Below, piece after piece: positions 1 through 7,424 of a stretch of 64,000 nucleotides of DNA (within the stretch, counting starts at the first letter, position 1; every line of letters begins with the position of its first letter). The notes below the pieces were generated by a model. The model was not told where the DNA came from and ran no database searches. It was given only the letters and a program-made list of their open reading frames with translations. Position numbers and translations under genes: made by a program. This DNA is from Paenibacillus pectinilyticus (GTDB lineage Bacteria; Bacillota; Bacilli; Paenibacillales; NBRC-103111), in NCBI RefSeq assembly GCF_001700435.1, contig NZ_LYPC01000027.1:1291522-1355521 (forward strand), given 5' to 3'.

Positions 1-1
1 T

Positions 2-2215
2 TTAACATACGTACCAGGTGGCGCGTTGCTTAAAGGGGCAAAAGGTGCCACTAAATTAGCGGCGGCACCGTTAAGGTTAGGTTATAAGGCGTTAGAGAGT
101 GCATCACCGGGACTACAAGCGCTGCGAACCAATACGGTTGAACCCTTATTAAATGGGGCTAAAGACGTTCTAGGACACGCTTTTGTGCCACAGTATAAAT
201 GGGATCAGACATTGACTGGTGGGACAGACGATACTTTAAAGCAGTTGTATCGTGATACCAACAATACAAGGGACTTCATGAATGAGGAAGCTCTCAAGAA
301 CATTGGTAATATCGCGAAGACAACAGGCGTTAATGCCGGTGATGACATCGGAAGACTTATGGAAAAGGACGTTGTCATGATGGGGCCTCGACCTTTAAGA
401 CAACTGTCTAATGATCCCACACATCTGCAAGCTACTCAAAAATTAATGGATAGCAATGATGCTTTGAGAACGTGGGCCACAGATAATGATATCCCTATCG
501 GTGAGATCGATGGTTACATGCGCCATATCCTCAGTGAAGAAGAAAGGGCGTTCAGAAAGACTAAAACTGGCAGAAATATTGACCGTCCAACAGGTAGTAT
601 CAACAATCCAGATAAACATGTTACAGATAATCGAAAATACCCGGGTAGTGCCGAAGACGCCAATGACCAAGTGGGCAGGAAAATGTTTGAGCCAAATGCC
701 TATTTCGCTACAGCCATCGGTCAGAAGAAGCTTATCGATTATGGTAATGCAGTTAAATTTCGCCGAGACATTTTGAGCAATCCTCAATTTGCATTCAAGC
801 ATACCAACGGATCACAAATACCTGATGGTGCGGAGTTAATTGACACCAACAACTATCAGTTTATGAAGAACCCGAACAACGCTTTACCCGATGAGATTGG
901 CGGAAAATATGTAGTCACCAAAGGGGTTAAGGAGGCTTTAGATCGATTCCAAGGGTTGGCAACTGATGAAGGTACCAAAGGGGTATTAAAAGCCTATGAT
1001 GGGCTACAGAACACGTGGAAAAAGATGGCCTTGCTTTCTGGTGGGTTCCATGCAAGAAACGCCGCGGGTGCACTATTCAACAACAGTGTAGCTGGCATGA
1101 ACGTTGCCGATCTGGCCAAGTACACTGCAGACGCAGGTAATGACATTTTCAACGCCATTAAGAATGGTAAGGAAAGCGCGCTGCTAACGGAATTCAGAAA
1201 GCAGGGGTTAGGCGCATCGGGAATTTCCAGAGTAGAATTTGCACGGCATGGAGAGGAACCGGAACAAGGAGTAATCAAAACGGTCAAGAACCTCAGTAAA
1301 AGTAACGGTCAACGCTTAAATGAAGCTGTTAACCCGTTGAAACTCAGCAGCTATAAGAACATCTTCAACACATCAAAGTCCGTTGGAGAAGCGTCAGATC
1401 AAGTAAATCGGCTTGCACTCTATAAATGGGCTAAGGATAAAGGAATGACGCCAGAACAGGCCGCGGCGAAGGTGAGAGAGGTTCAATTTGATTACTCGGA
1501 GCTCACCCCTTTCGAAAGAAATGTAGCCAAACGAGTGATGCCGTTCTATACCTGGAGCCGAAAAAATATACCGTATCAAATTCAATCCTTCCTTAATGAT
1601 CCGCGTAAATATGAGTATTTAAATAAGGCGCGTCTAAACGCTCAGGATGCCGTAGGACTGAACGATGATAACATCCCTGACTACATGAAAGAAAGCTTTA
1701 CAATGCCTGTGTATGGGGCGAATGGTAAGGGTAAAATGCTCGGTTTGAACCTACCTGTAGGCGATCTAACAAAGTTATCTAAGCCTGGTAAGACACTCGT
1801 GGATTCTGTTTCGGCAGTATTGAAAGCACCGGCTGAACTCGCGCTTAATTACAATATGTTCAGAGGCAAGCCGATTCAGAAGTTTGAGGGGCAGGAAACG
1901 AAATATCAGGTTCCGTTTACCAATAAAGAATTTGGTTTGCCGGTTAAATTGGCATATGCGCTCGAGCAATCCACTGGACAGATCGGTAGGGGCTTAAGCG
2001 GCATCTTACAAAAGCCTGAGAGTGTCGATCAAGATACGGCCACTAGGTTGCCGTCATTAGGTGTTAGTTCAATGACAAAAGACTTTGACGCTCAAAAATA
2101 TGCTTATTACAAGCGTTTGGATGACCTTAAGAAGCTGCAAGATCTTATATTATACATTCAGCAGCAAGAAGGGGAAAAACCAAGAACAATTGCTGAGATT
2201 AAAAAGACGCGTTAG
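2..2215 (+). CDS. Large phage virion-type protein, 3' part (LPD38-like)
   Basis: The frame is open from the first bases of the window with no stop, so the gene very probably starts further left. About 737 residues are visible. A TTG at 26 could be a start but would remove coding sequence. The visible part is hydrophilic and helix-rich, with a segment near residue 505 (counted from 26) reading MPFYTWSRKNIPYQIQSF, which resembles the C-terminal LPD38-type region of large polyvalent phage proteins. Such proteins are often thousands of residues long and are thought to be internal or ejected virion proteins. The exact role here is not known. It lies at the left of the element that ends at the tRNA-Pro fragment. 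The family assignment is from memory of sequence style and is moderately sure; phage origin is more secure. Confidence 0.6.
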   Translation, partial: LTYVPGGALLKGAKGATKLAAAPLRLGYKALESASPGLQALRTNTVEPLLNGAKDVLGHAFVPQYKWDQTLTGGTDDTLKQLYRDTNNTRDFMNEEALKNIGNIAKTTGVNAGDDIGRLMEKDVVMMGPRPLRQLSNDPTHLQATQKLMDSNDALRTWATDNDIPIGEIDGYMRHILSEEERAFRKTKTGRNIDRPTGSINNPDKHVTDNRKYPGSAEDANDQVGRKMFEPNAYFATAIGQKKLIDYGNAVKFRRDILSNPQFAFKHTNGSQIPDGAELIDTNNYQFMKNPNNALPDEIGGKYVVTKGVKEALDRFQGLATDEGTKGVLKAYDGLQNTWKKMALLSGGFHARNAAGALFNNSVAGMNVADLAKYTADAGNDIFNAIKNGKESALLTEFRKQGLGASGISRVEFARHGEEPEQGVIKTVKNLSKSNGQRLNEAVNPLKLSSYKNIFNTSKSVGEASDQVNRLALYKWAKDKGMTPEQAAAKVREVQFDYSELTPFERNVAKRVMPFYTWSRKNIPYQIQSFLNDPRKYEYLNKARLNAQDAVGLNDDNIPDYMKESFTMPVYGANGKGKMLGLNLPVGDLTKLSKPGKTLVDSVSAVLKAPAELALNYNMFRGKPIQKFEGQETKYQVPFTNKEFGLPVKLAYALEQSTGQIGRGLSGILQKPESVDQDTATRLPSLGVSSMTKDFDAQKYAYYKRLDDLKKLQDLILYIQQQEGEKPRTIAEIKKTR

Positions 2216-2218
2216 TTT

Positions 2219-2497
2219 TTAAAGATCAGATTTTCGGGAAGACATGATACTTTTTTCTGAGTTATTAATTGAGAAAATAGTTATACCACCTAACAAAATA
2301 GTTGCCCCGATGATTAAAAAATATTTTGTATTACGTTGCGATTGAGCATCTTTATCAATGACTGTTGCTCCAAAAAGTGATTTCGATCCTTCTGCTCTGG
2401 GTAATATTTTTGTTGGTGTGTCCGTATTTAAAAATGAAATAATTTCTATTAGTACGATAGCGATTAAAACAATAGATGCTAAAGTTCTTTTTGTCAT
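2219..2497 (-). CDS. Small two-helix membrane protein, unknown function
   Basis: 92 residues from an ATG preceded by GGGAGGT at good spacing; a longer reading from further upstream has no ribosome site. An N-terminal hydrophobic helix (about residues 6-22) follows MTKR. A polar loop of about 35 residues and a second hydrophobic helix (about 56-72) come next, with a charged tail. No family was recognised. It lies three bases from the end of the virion-type gene in tail-to-tail orientation and downstream of the repressor-like gene on the same strand, so it may be a lysogeny-expressed membrane protein. That role is inference only. Confidence 0.5.
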   Translation of the reverse strand: MTKRTLASIVLIAIVLIEIISFLNTDTPTKILPRAEGSKSLFGATVIDKDAQSQRNTKYFLIIGATILLGGITIFSINNSEKSIMSSRKSDL

Positions 2498-2516
2498 AGA
2501 TACCTCCCTGGGAGCC

Positions 2517-3059
2517 CTATTGGGCTCCTTTGTTAATGATTCCATGATTGATTATTAGTCTAGTTTCAGTTTCAAACATAACACCTTCGTATTTTCCATC
2601 GAAAATATTATCTACAATTAATTCTTCAAGTTCTTTAACGATTAATTGTTGAGGAACAGCGTAAAGTTTCGATAGTAATCCTTTTGGGATTGTTATATCA
2701 AAAATGAAACTGGGTTCTCCGACACGACCTATACCTTGATCTATTTTTACTGGTAAAGAACACTCCATATATTCTTCATTTATTTTGAAAATAATGGATA
2801 TCTCATAGTTGTTATCATCTAATTTTGTATGTTCACTGTAGTTAACACTGAAATCAACGATCGTGAATAAATCTCCTGCTGTGATATTTAAATATGTACA
2901 GATTTTTTCTAAAGTATCATATTGAATGCCAGTCGCCCTATTAGTAACAAGTCCTGAAATTGTGTTCTTATTTATTCCTGTTGCTTCAGCGATCTGAATA
3001 TTTTTAATCCCTCTTTCGGCGAGGATTACGCCGAGATTACATTTAATCAAAGTTATCAC
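2517..3059 (-). CDS. XRE-type (HTH_26-like) repressor, CI-like
   Basis: 180 residues with a GTG start behind AAGGAA. Residues 5-65 form a Cro/CI-type helix-turn-helix containing IAEATGINKNTISGL. The C-terminal 110 residues are acidic with mixed strands and helices, and no peptidase motif was noticed. It is transcribed away from a second, related HTH gene (start 3136) across about 76 bp. The two HTH domains share the GxNKNT core, so they look like paralogues bound to one operator region. This is the geometry of a lysogeny switch, with this longer protein as the likely maintenance repressor. The role is inferred from layout. Confidence 0.7.
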   Translation of the reverse strand: MITLIKCNLGVILAERGIKNIQIAEATGINKNTISGLVTNRATGIQYDTLEKICTYLNITAGDLFTIVDFSVNYSEHTKLDDNNYEISIIFKINEEYMECSLPVKIDQGIGRVGEPSFIFDITIPKGLLSKLYAVPQQLIVKELEELIVDNIFDGKYEGVMFETETRLIINHGIINKGAQ

Positions 3060-3135
3060 TTTCCTTTTTTAGTACTAGTATTGATATATTTGTACCAATA
3101 TGTTAGGATAAATATGTGGATGGGAGGTGAAAAAT
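3060..3135. promoter_or_regulatory. Divergent repressor/Cro operator-promoter region
   Basis: The 76 bp between the divergent HTH genes hold a rightward promoter, TTGATA (3081-3086), 17 bp, TAGGAT (3104-3109). The -35 box sits inside an inverted repeat TATTG-N12-CAATA (3079-3100), and the palindrome TACTAGTA lies just left (3073-3080). A repressor bound there would block the rightward promoter. Leftward promoter boxes are less clear. Confidence 0.55.
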
Positions 3136-3351
3136 GTGGCGATAAGAAATAATTTAGCATTGATCATGGCAAAAAGAAAAATCTTCTCTCTGGAAGATAT
3201 ATCTAAAGGAACTGGCCTTAATAAGAACACTTTGTCATTGATTAGGCATAACAAGGCCAAAGGAATTGATTACAGAACTCTCGAGGCACTATGTACATAC
3301 TTTGAAGTTCAAATTTCAGAGATGCTCGTGATTGAAGACGAGGCTTCATAA
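3136..3351 (+). CDS. Cro-like XRE/HTH_26 regulator
   Basis: 71 residues and almost wholly a helix-turn-helix domain with ISKGTGLNKNTLSLIRHNKA, close to the N-terminus of the divergent 180-residue repressor. The GTG at 3136 is chosen because GGGAGGTG (3122-3129) sits six bases before it; a GTG at 3127 would overlap that ribosome site. It is the first gene of the rightward transcript that continues into the Rha-type gene 20 bp downstream. The likely job is as the Cro partner in the switch; this is inferred from size, paralogy and orientation. Confidence 0.65.
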   Translation: MAIRNNLALIMAKRKIFSLEDISKGTGLNKNTLSLIRHNKAKGIDYRTLEALCTYFEVQISEMLVIEDEAS

Positions 3352-3371
3352 AACCAAAAGGAGGATTGGCT

Positions 3372-4031
3372 ATGAGTAAATTGATACTCAATACTGAATG
3401 TCGGTTGTACGAAAAAAATGGTAGGGCGTTAAGTACAAGCATTCAAGTTGCCGAAGAATTTTTAAAAGATCACAAGAACGTATTGCGTGATATTGAAAAT
3501 TTAGATTGTAGCGATGAATTTAGACGGCTCAATTTTGAGCAGTCCTTTTATTCAAACGCTCAGAATAAAAAACAACCAATTGTTTATATGACAAGAGATG
3601 GATTCACATTTCTTGCATTTGGGTATCGTGGTAAGAAATCGGCTAAGTTCAAAGAAGCATATATTGCTAGGTTTAACCAAATGGAATCATTCATTAAATC
3701 ATTATCTGCAGCTCGATTGGAATTCCCTGAATTAACAGAAGCAATCAAATCAGCTCACGAGGTACCCAAACATTACCACTTCACTAATGAAATAAACATG
3801 ATCAATAAGATTGTACTAGGCAAGACAGCAAAAGAGTTCAGAAAAGAGAACGGACTTGATGATGCAACATCTATCCGCCCTTATCTGACATTCGAGCAAA
3901 TTACAGCTATCGAACAACTTCAGCGATTCGATACTGGACTACTAGACATCGAAGAAGATTTTCAAAAGAGAAAGGAAATGCTCACATTAAGATTCCAAAA
4001 ACTAAACCAACGCCTACTAAAATCAGCATAA
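3372..4031 (+). CDS. Phage regulatory protein, Rha family
   Basis: 219 residues from the ATG at 3372 with AAGGAGG seven bases upstream; a TTG at 3366 is too close to the ribosome site. The N-terminal 95 residues match the phage Rha/pRha pattern: STSIQVAEEFLKDHKNVLRDI, later QPIVYMTRDGFTFLAFGYRGKKSAKFK in two parts, then RFNQME. The C-terminal half is helical and charged. Rha-type proteins are phage regulators or antirepressors that affect growth and lysogeny choices. The position right after the Cro-like gene fits an early regulator. A terminator follows directly. Confidence 0.75.
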   Translation: MSKLILNTECRLYEKNGRALSTSIQVAEEFLKDHKNVLRDIENLDCSDEFRRLNFEQSFYSNAQNKKQPIVYMTRDGFTFLAFGYRGKKSAKFKEAYIARFNQMESFIKSLSAARLEFPELTEAIKSAHEVPKHYHFTNEINMINKIVLGKTAKEFRKENGLDDATSIRPYLTFEQITAIEQLQRFDTGLLDIEEDFQKRKEMLTLRFQKLNQRLLKSA

Positions 4032-4073
4032 AAGCACCTCCGCTCCGCCAAGAACAAGGTGCTTTTACCAAAA
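4029..4073 (+). terminator. Intrinsic terminator after rha-like gene
   Basis: An 11-bp stem (TAAAAGCACCT at 4029 with AGGTGCTTTTA at 4057) overlaps the stop codon. The loop is 17 nt and the T-run is short, so efficiency is uncertain. Confidence 0.55.
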
Positions 4074-4186
4074 CTAGGATATATCTTTATATATAATATT
4101 ATATACACTATAGTCAACGTTTAAAAGTGTGAAATATTATTTTTATTATATATCAAGGATATATCCTCCCAAACTAGGAGGAAAAC
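4074..4186. promoter_or_regulatory. AT-rich regulatory stretch with GGATATATCC palindrome
   Basis: Very AT-rich DNA lies between two phage genes. A perfect 10-bp palindrome GGATATATCC (4157-4166) lies just before the ribosome site of the next gene, and AGGATATATC recurs near 4076. The motif CAAACTAGGA appears on both sides. It is likely promoter/operator DNA; no specific factor can be assigned. Confidence 0.35.
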
Positions 4187-4369
4187 ATGGACTATGAATC
4201 AATGTTAACCAACGATGAGAAGCAAATTTTCATAAAATTAGTAAGCAACATGCCAGAGGGGAAAAGATTAACAATAAATCAAACAATTGACCGCCTCATT
4301 GAACTACCATTAGGATTTTTGCGAAAGCCAATGAGCCAAATGGTTAACGAATTAATTCAGAGCTCCTAA
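4187..4369 (+). CDS. Small phage protein, unknown function
   Basis: 60 residues, start ATG behind TAGGAGG at good spacing. The protein is helical and soluble, with no family recognised. It stands alone between an AT-rich palindromic control region and its own terminator, so it has its own transcription unit. Position just before the lysis genes would allow a regulatory role, but nothing in the sequence proves it. Confidence 0.55.
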   Translation: MDYESMLTNDEKQIFIKLVSNMPEGKRLTINQTIDRLIELPLGFLRKPMSQMVNELIQSS

Positions 4370-4383
4370 CGGGGCTCTTTTTT
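4359..4383 (+). terminator. Intrinsic terminator
   Basis: Stem AGAGCTCC / GGGGCTCT with a TAAC loop and a T6 run; it overlaps the stop codon of the 60-residue gene. Confidence 0.85.
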
Positions 4384-4409
4384 ATATAGATTATTACCTT
4401 AAGGAGCTG

Positions 4410-4607
4410 ATGAAAATGTTCGAAATGGACGACTCAGAGCATACCGCCGAACAACCTGCTAAGTGGTGGGAGCTGCTAGACAGTACATCATCATTTCTAC
4501 GCTTCCACTATGACGAAATCATGGAGCATGGCAGCGACGAACTGAAGCAAGCTGTGGAGATCGTACTTGGCGGACATCCGCCGGCTGCATATAAGAAGGA
4601 GGCGTAA
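4410..4607 (+). CDS. Small acidic phage protein, unknown function
   Basis: 65 residues, acidic and helical, with AAGGAG at 4401-4406. ATG 4410 and ATG 4416 are both possible; the second has better spacing. It starts the lysis operon, followed five bases later by the holin-like gene. Phage lysis cassettes often begin with such a small protein (XkdX/BhlA position), but this one matches neither clearly. Confidence 0.55.
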   Translation: MKMFEMDDSEHTAEQPAKWWELLDSTSSFLRFHYDEIMEHGSDELKQAVEIVLGGHPPAAYKKEA

Positions 4608-4611
4608 TGAG

Positions 4612-4851
4612 ATGGGTAAATTCAACAAAAAGCTGTTAATACCAATACTAACCGTGGTCGCGCTGCTGGTTAAAACTGTGTTTAAAATCGATATTCCAGA
4701 TGCTGCTATTGATATCGCCGCCGATGTAGTGATGTATTTAATCGCTCTCGCAGGTATGTTCATTCACCCGCAGGTAGCAAATGACGCAACGATTGGAGGA
4801 CTAATAGATGCCAATTCGCAATATAAAGGTGATACCGAATCTGCCGTTTGA
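4612..4851 (+). CDS. Probable phage holin
   Basis: 79 residues from ATG 4612 with AAGGAGG nine bases upstream. The layout is a basic start (MGKFNKK), a hydrophobic stretch, a short amphipathic part around KIDIPD, then a second hydrophobic helix and a polar tail. This is the shape of small phage holins such as the phi-LC3 type. Its end overlaps the start of the amidase gene by 44 bp, and a holin immediately before an endolysin is the standard phage lysis arrangement. Holins form the membrane lesion that releases the endolysin. The assignment rests on size, topology and context. Confidence 0.65.
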   Translation: MGKFNKKLLIPILTVVALLVKTVFKIDIPDAAIDIAADVVMYLIALAGMFIHPQVANDATIGGLIDANSQYKGDTESAV

Positions 4852-5506
4852 TGTACTACCCATCCAGGACATTACCGACACGTTACCAAGCAGGCTGCCC
4901 GATCCAGAAACACCGCGGACACCCGAGCAGATTACACACATCGCGGTACATCACTCAGCTGTAGAAGGCGGAACGATCCAAGGGTATGCTGATTACCATG
5001 TAAACTCACTGAAATGGGCTCACATCGGGTACCATTGCGTGGTCAAAGGTAACCAAATATACCAGACTAACGACCTGTTAACCTTCTCGTATCACACGTC
5101 ATCTAACAACGCGTATACCGTTTCTGTGAGTGTGTCTGGTGACCTCTCTAAGCGCTCATTAACCGACGATGAACGTAACTGCCTATACGCTACAATCCTT
5201 ACGTATATGGACCTGTTCAAGATTCCAGTCGAGAACGTATGGGGCCATAACGAGTATCCTCAGAATAACACTGCATGCCCGTGTATCGATATGAATCAGC
5301 TGCGGCAGGAGATCAAGACGATACAAATGAAGATGCAGCAACAAGTCACATGGGCCGCGAAGATGAAGAATGTTTCTGACATCGTGAACCAGATTAATTA
5401 TCTCACAGGACTCATGAAGGCTGGGGAGAAGGATGGTAACGCTGTATGGGCGGCCAATGCCTTCAGTGATGTGGCTGATATGATGCGGAGTAAACATTTA
5501 TTATAG
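4808..5506 (+). CDS. N-acetylmuramoyl-L-alanine amidase (endolysin)
   Basis: 232 residues, ATG behind TGGAGGA. Residues about 40-165 form an Amidase_2/PGRP domain: ITHIAVHHS carries the first zinc histidine (about 48), WAHIGYHCVV follows, and VWGHNEYPQNNTACPC carries the second histidine and the zinc cysteine. It cleaves the bond between N-acetylmuramic acid and L-alanine in peptidoglycan. The C-terminal 65 residues are helical and could be a wall-anchoring or oligomer segment; no LysM or SH3 repeat is seen. There is no signal peptide, consistent with holin-dependent release. Confidence 0.88.
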   Translation: MPIRNIKVIPNLPFDVLPIQDITDTLPSRLPDPETPRTPEQITHIAVHHSAVEGGTIQGYADYHVNSLKWAHIGYHCVVKGNQIYQTNDLLTFSYHTSSNNAYTVSVSVSGDLSKRSLTDDERNCLYATILTYMDLFKIPVENVWGHNEYPQNNTACPCIDMNQLRQEIKTIQMKMQQQVTWAAKMKNVSDIVNQINYLTGLMKAGEKDGNAVWAANAFSDVADMMRSKHLL

Positions 5507-5554
5507 ACAACCCATACAATAAATGGTAATATTATCTTGTTTTGCAAGCGTCCG

Positions 5555-5598
5555 AAAAAGCCTAGTTGAGGGAAAGTATCCCCCACTAGGCTTTTTTT
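5555..5598. terminator. Bidirectional terminator between lysis genes and minus-strand cluster
   Basis: A 12-bp stem AAAAAGCCTAGT / ACTAGGCTTTTT with an 18-nt partly paired loop and T8 on the plus strand. A-rich flanks allow it to work for the opposing small-gene cluster too. Confidence 0.85.
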
Positions 5599-5602
5599 TG
5601 TG

Positions 5603-5839
5603 TTAAAAGTCCTTGTTATCATTCAATCTCCTTTCTATCACCGATACCTGACCGTCTTCCTGGATATCGATAAAATACTCCACTCCATTTTTGCGCTTGA
5701 ACGTATGCACCGCATAAGGCGGCTTCGCATTCTCCCATCCCCAAAACGTCATCTTACCGAAGCGATTGAAGTACTCGACAGTTTCATCCAGTGATGTGAA
5801 TTTAGGTAATCTGGATATATCTACGTTACTTGGTCTCAC
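5603..5839 (-). CDS. Small phage-element protein, unknown function
   Basis: 78 residues with a GTG start and AAGGAG seven bases upstream. Aromatic-rich, with strands around GVEYFIDIQEDGQVSVIERR. No family recognised. It is the last gene of a four-gene minus-strand cluster that begins with an XRE regulator and ends at the shared terminator. Confidence 0.55.
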   Translation of the reverse strand: MRPSNVDISRLPKFTSLDETVEYFNRFGKMTFWGWENAKPPYAVHTFKRKNGVEYFIDIQEDGQVSVIERRLNDNKDF

Positions 5840-5843
5840 TATT

Positions 5844-6116
5844 TTACTCCTTATCGGCGTTAAGCTCTTTCGGTGTTTTTTCGATAATGCTGTCTAAATG
5901 CAAAATATCCTCGTATTGATCAAGTAAACTCATTGATTTTGCTACGGCTTTCTGCAACAGTTCCACTTCATTGATTAAATAATCAACATCTTCAACTGAC
6001 TTTTCAACTAACCTCTGATATTCCATTTCTTTGAGCATAGAAAATTCATATTTACGTTCCTGCGTCATTATTTTTCTGAGATCATTACGACCTTTAATCT
6101 CTTCCAGTCTGCTCAT
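5844..6116 (-). CDS. Small coiled-coil protein, unknown function
   Basis: 90 residues of almost pure helix, rich in Glu, Lys and Leu, with heptad-like spacing from about residue 25 to 75. ATG start with GGAG upstream at a slightly long distance. Four bases separate it from the next gene in the cluster, so they are co-transcribed. No family recognised. Confidence 0.5.
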   Translation of the reverse strand: MSRLEEIKGRNDLRKIMTQERKYEFSMLKEMEYQRLVEKSVEDVDYLINEVELLQKAVAKSMSLLDQYEDILHLDSIIEKTPKELNADKE

Positions 6117-6132
6117 GGGTTATCTGTCTCCT

Positions 6133-6351
6133 TTACTTGCCAGTATGATTAACATAAATAATAATTTCATGACCTGTCATTTTATCTCCTACCCAATGCC
6201 AAATATCTGTGATTTTAAATTGATGTGTTATCCCATCCAACTTTGTCGAAATGTGTTCGCCAATTCTAGGCAGTAACCGAAAGTTAACCGTTGTAATTTT
6301 AGTTTCGTATTCGCCATTCAACCTCAGCTCACATTCAAAATATTCACCCAT
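6133..6351 (-). CDS. Small phage-element protein, unknown function
   Basis: 72 residues, mostly strands, with YFECELRLNG at the start and WHWVGDKMTGHEIIIYV near the end. ATG start behind GAGGAGG, which lies inside the 3' end of the upstream regulator gene, so translation is probably coupled to it. No family recognised. Confidence 0.5.
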   Translation of the reverse strand: MGEYFECELRLNGEYETKITTVNFRLLPRIGEHISTKLDGITHQFKITDIWHWVGDKMTGHEIIIYVNHTGK

Positions 6352-6353
6352 AT

Positions 6354-6623
6354 CTATTCCTCCTCATATATGTACAAGTCATCAACTTTACGCTCAAGTA
6401 TCTTAGCCAACTTAAAGACTAACTCCGTGTTAGGCACTTTCTTTCCTGAAATAATGTTACTCAAATACACAGGTGTTATGTCTAGTGTGGCCGCTAACTC
6501 TTGGCGGTTTATTTTCACGTTACCCTCATCCTCAATAGCGGCTATGACGGATTTGATTCTCGACCTCAACAATTCGTTTACCCCCAAAGTATGCGTTACC
6601 CCATTACATTCACCATCCTTCAT
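6354..6623 (-). CDS. XRE-family transcriptional regulator
   Basis: 89 residues. Residues about 38-75 carry a clear Cro/CI helix-turn-helix: RQELAATLDITPVYLSNII followed by SGKKVPNTELVFKLAKIL. ATG start with AAGGAA upstream. It heads the minus-strand cluster and points away from the plus-strand genes starting at 6762. It is a second regulator of the element, unlike the divergent pair at 2517-3351, and probably controls its own cluster and possibly the FtsK operon. Targets are inferred from position. Confidence 0.75.
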   Translation of the reverse strand: MKDGECNGVTHTLGVNELLRSRIKSVIAAIEDEGNVKINRQELAATLDITPVYLSNIISGKKVPNTELVFKLAKILERKVDDLYIYEEE

Positions 6624-6761
6624 ACGATTTCCTTCTAGTCTAATTATACCATGGACAGGCTGTTAATTAAACTTTAAAACTAATTATTAAACTGTAGGAA
6701 TAAGTACAATCCCTTCGACAATATCCTTGTTATACATCCCGTTAAATAAGGAGTTGGTCAG
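6624..6761. promoter_or_regulatory. Divergent control region with TTAAAC-type repeats
   Basis: The intergenic DNA between the XRE gene and the plus-strand operon holds a leftward TATAAT (minus strand, near 6645-6651) and three spaced TTAAAC-like repeats (around 6664-6698). These are plausible operators for the neighbouring regulator. Confidence 0.35.
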
Positions 6762-7007
6762 ATGGTAGTCGAGATAGTGATTGCGGCGTTCGTCGTCGAA
6801 TACGGTCGTTCGTTTTACTACAGCTTGAAAGAGTACAAAAGGTCCTGTCGTGCAGGTGATCGTTTCTGCGAGATCCTGACAGAGTCAAAGACGTTGGTGG
6901 AGTTAGGTAATAATCTCGCAGCAGAGTCGGCGAATAACGCTGAGTTATACGTAAAGATTCCACAAACATGGATGATTAGACTGTACTGGAGATTGAAGGG
7001 TGAGTGA
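6762..7007 (+). CDS. Small element protein with N-terminal hydrophobic helix
   Basis: 81 residues, ATG behind AAGGAG. An N-terminal hydrophobic stretch (MVVEIVIAAFVVEYG) is followed by a basic helical middle. Not recognised. It is the first gene of a tightly packed four-gene plus-strand run ending in the FtsK-like ATPase (overlaps of a few to about 40 bases), so a linked role in element maintenance or transfer is reasonable but unproven. Confidence 0.5.
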   Translation: MVVEIVIAAFVVEYGRSFYYSLKEYKRSCRAGDRFCEILTESKTLVELGNNLAAESANNAELYVKIPQTWMIRLYWRLKGE

Positions 7008-7012
7008 GCAAC

Positions 7013-7276
7013 ATGAGTGGTAAGAAGAGGGAATATATGATGGCACCATTCAGAGACCTTGACTCCGACATCCGCGACCGTTACTTCGCCATCCCCGAAG
7101 GCAAGCGCTCAGACGCATTGCGCGATGCCTTCCGCCTGTGGTGCGGCATCGACAAGAAGTTAGTGTACGAAGCAACAGAGAAAGTCATCAAGCCGCCAAC
7201 ACGGCCACCATTCATCCAGAAGGGAGTTGGTATCAGTGGAAATAGCTTTCACAATACTGGGCCTCGGCGCCCTTGA
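7013..7276 (+). CDS. Small basic element protein, unknown function
   Basis: 87 residues from ATG 7013, ten bases after GAAGGGTG; a GTG at 7004 is too close. Basic and helical: IRDRYFAIPEGKRSDALRDA is reminiscent of a short DNA-binding or ribbon-helix protein, but no family is assigned. The 3' end overlaps the next gene by 41 bp. Confidence 0.5.
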   Translation: MSGKKREYMMAPFRDLDSDIRDRYFAIPEGKRSDALRDAFRLWCGIDKKLVYEATEKVIKPPTRPPFIQKGVGISGNSFHNTGPRRP

Positions 7277-7424
7277 TGCCGTAATCACAGGAGTTTTGAA
7301 GGAAGCGAAGCAGCAGAACAAGATTATTTTCGTGCGTATCTCCATGTATCTCACCGTGGCTATCATTGTGCTAGTCGAGGTGTCTAAACTCATCAACTAT
7401 GCGCGGATGGTGTTCGGCATATGA
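7236..7424 (+). CDS. Small membrane protein upstream of FtsK-like gene
   Basis: 62 residues from GTG 7236 with AGGGAG nine bases before it. Two hydrophobic helices (about 3-20 and 35-55) flank a basic KEAKQQNK loop. It overlaps the preceding gene by 41 bp and the FtsK-like gene by 4 bp (ATGA), which signals tight translational coupling. It may be a membrane partner of the ATPase; no family recognised. Confidence 0.55.
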   Translation: MEIAFTILGLGALDAVITGVLKEAKQQNKIIFVRISMYLTVAIIVLVEVSKLINYARMVFGI

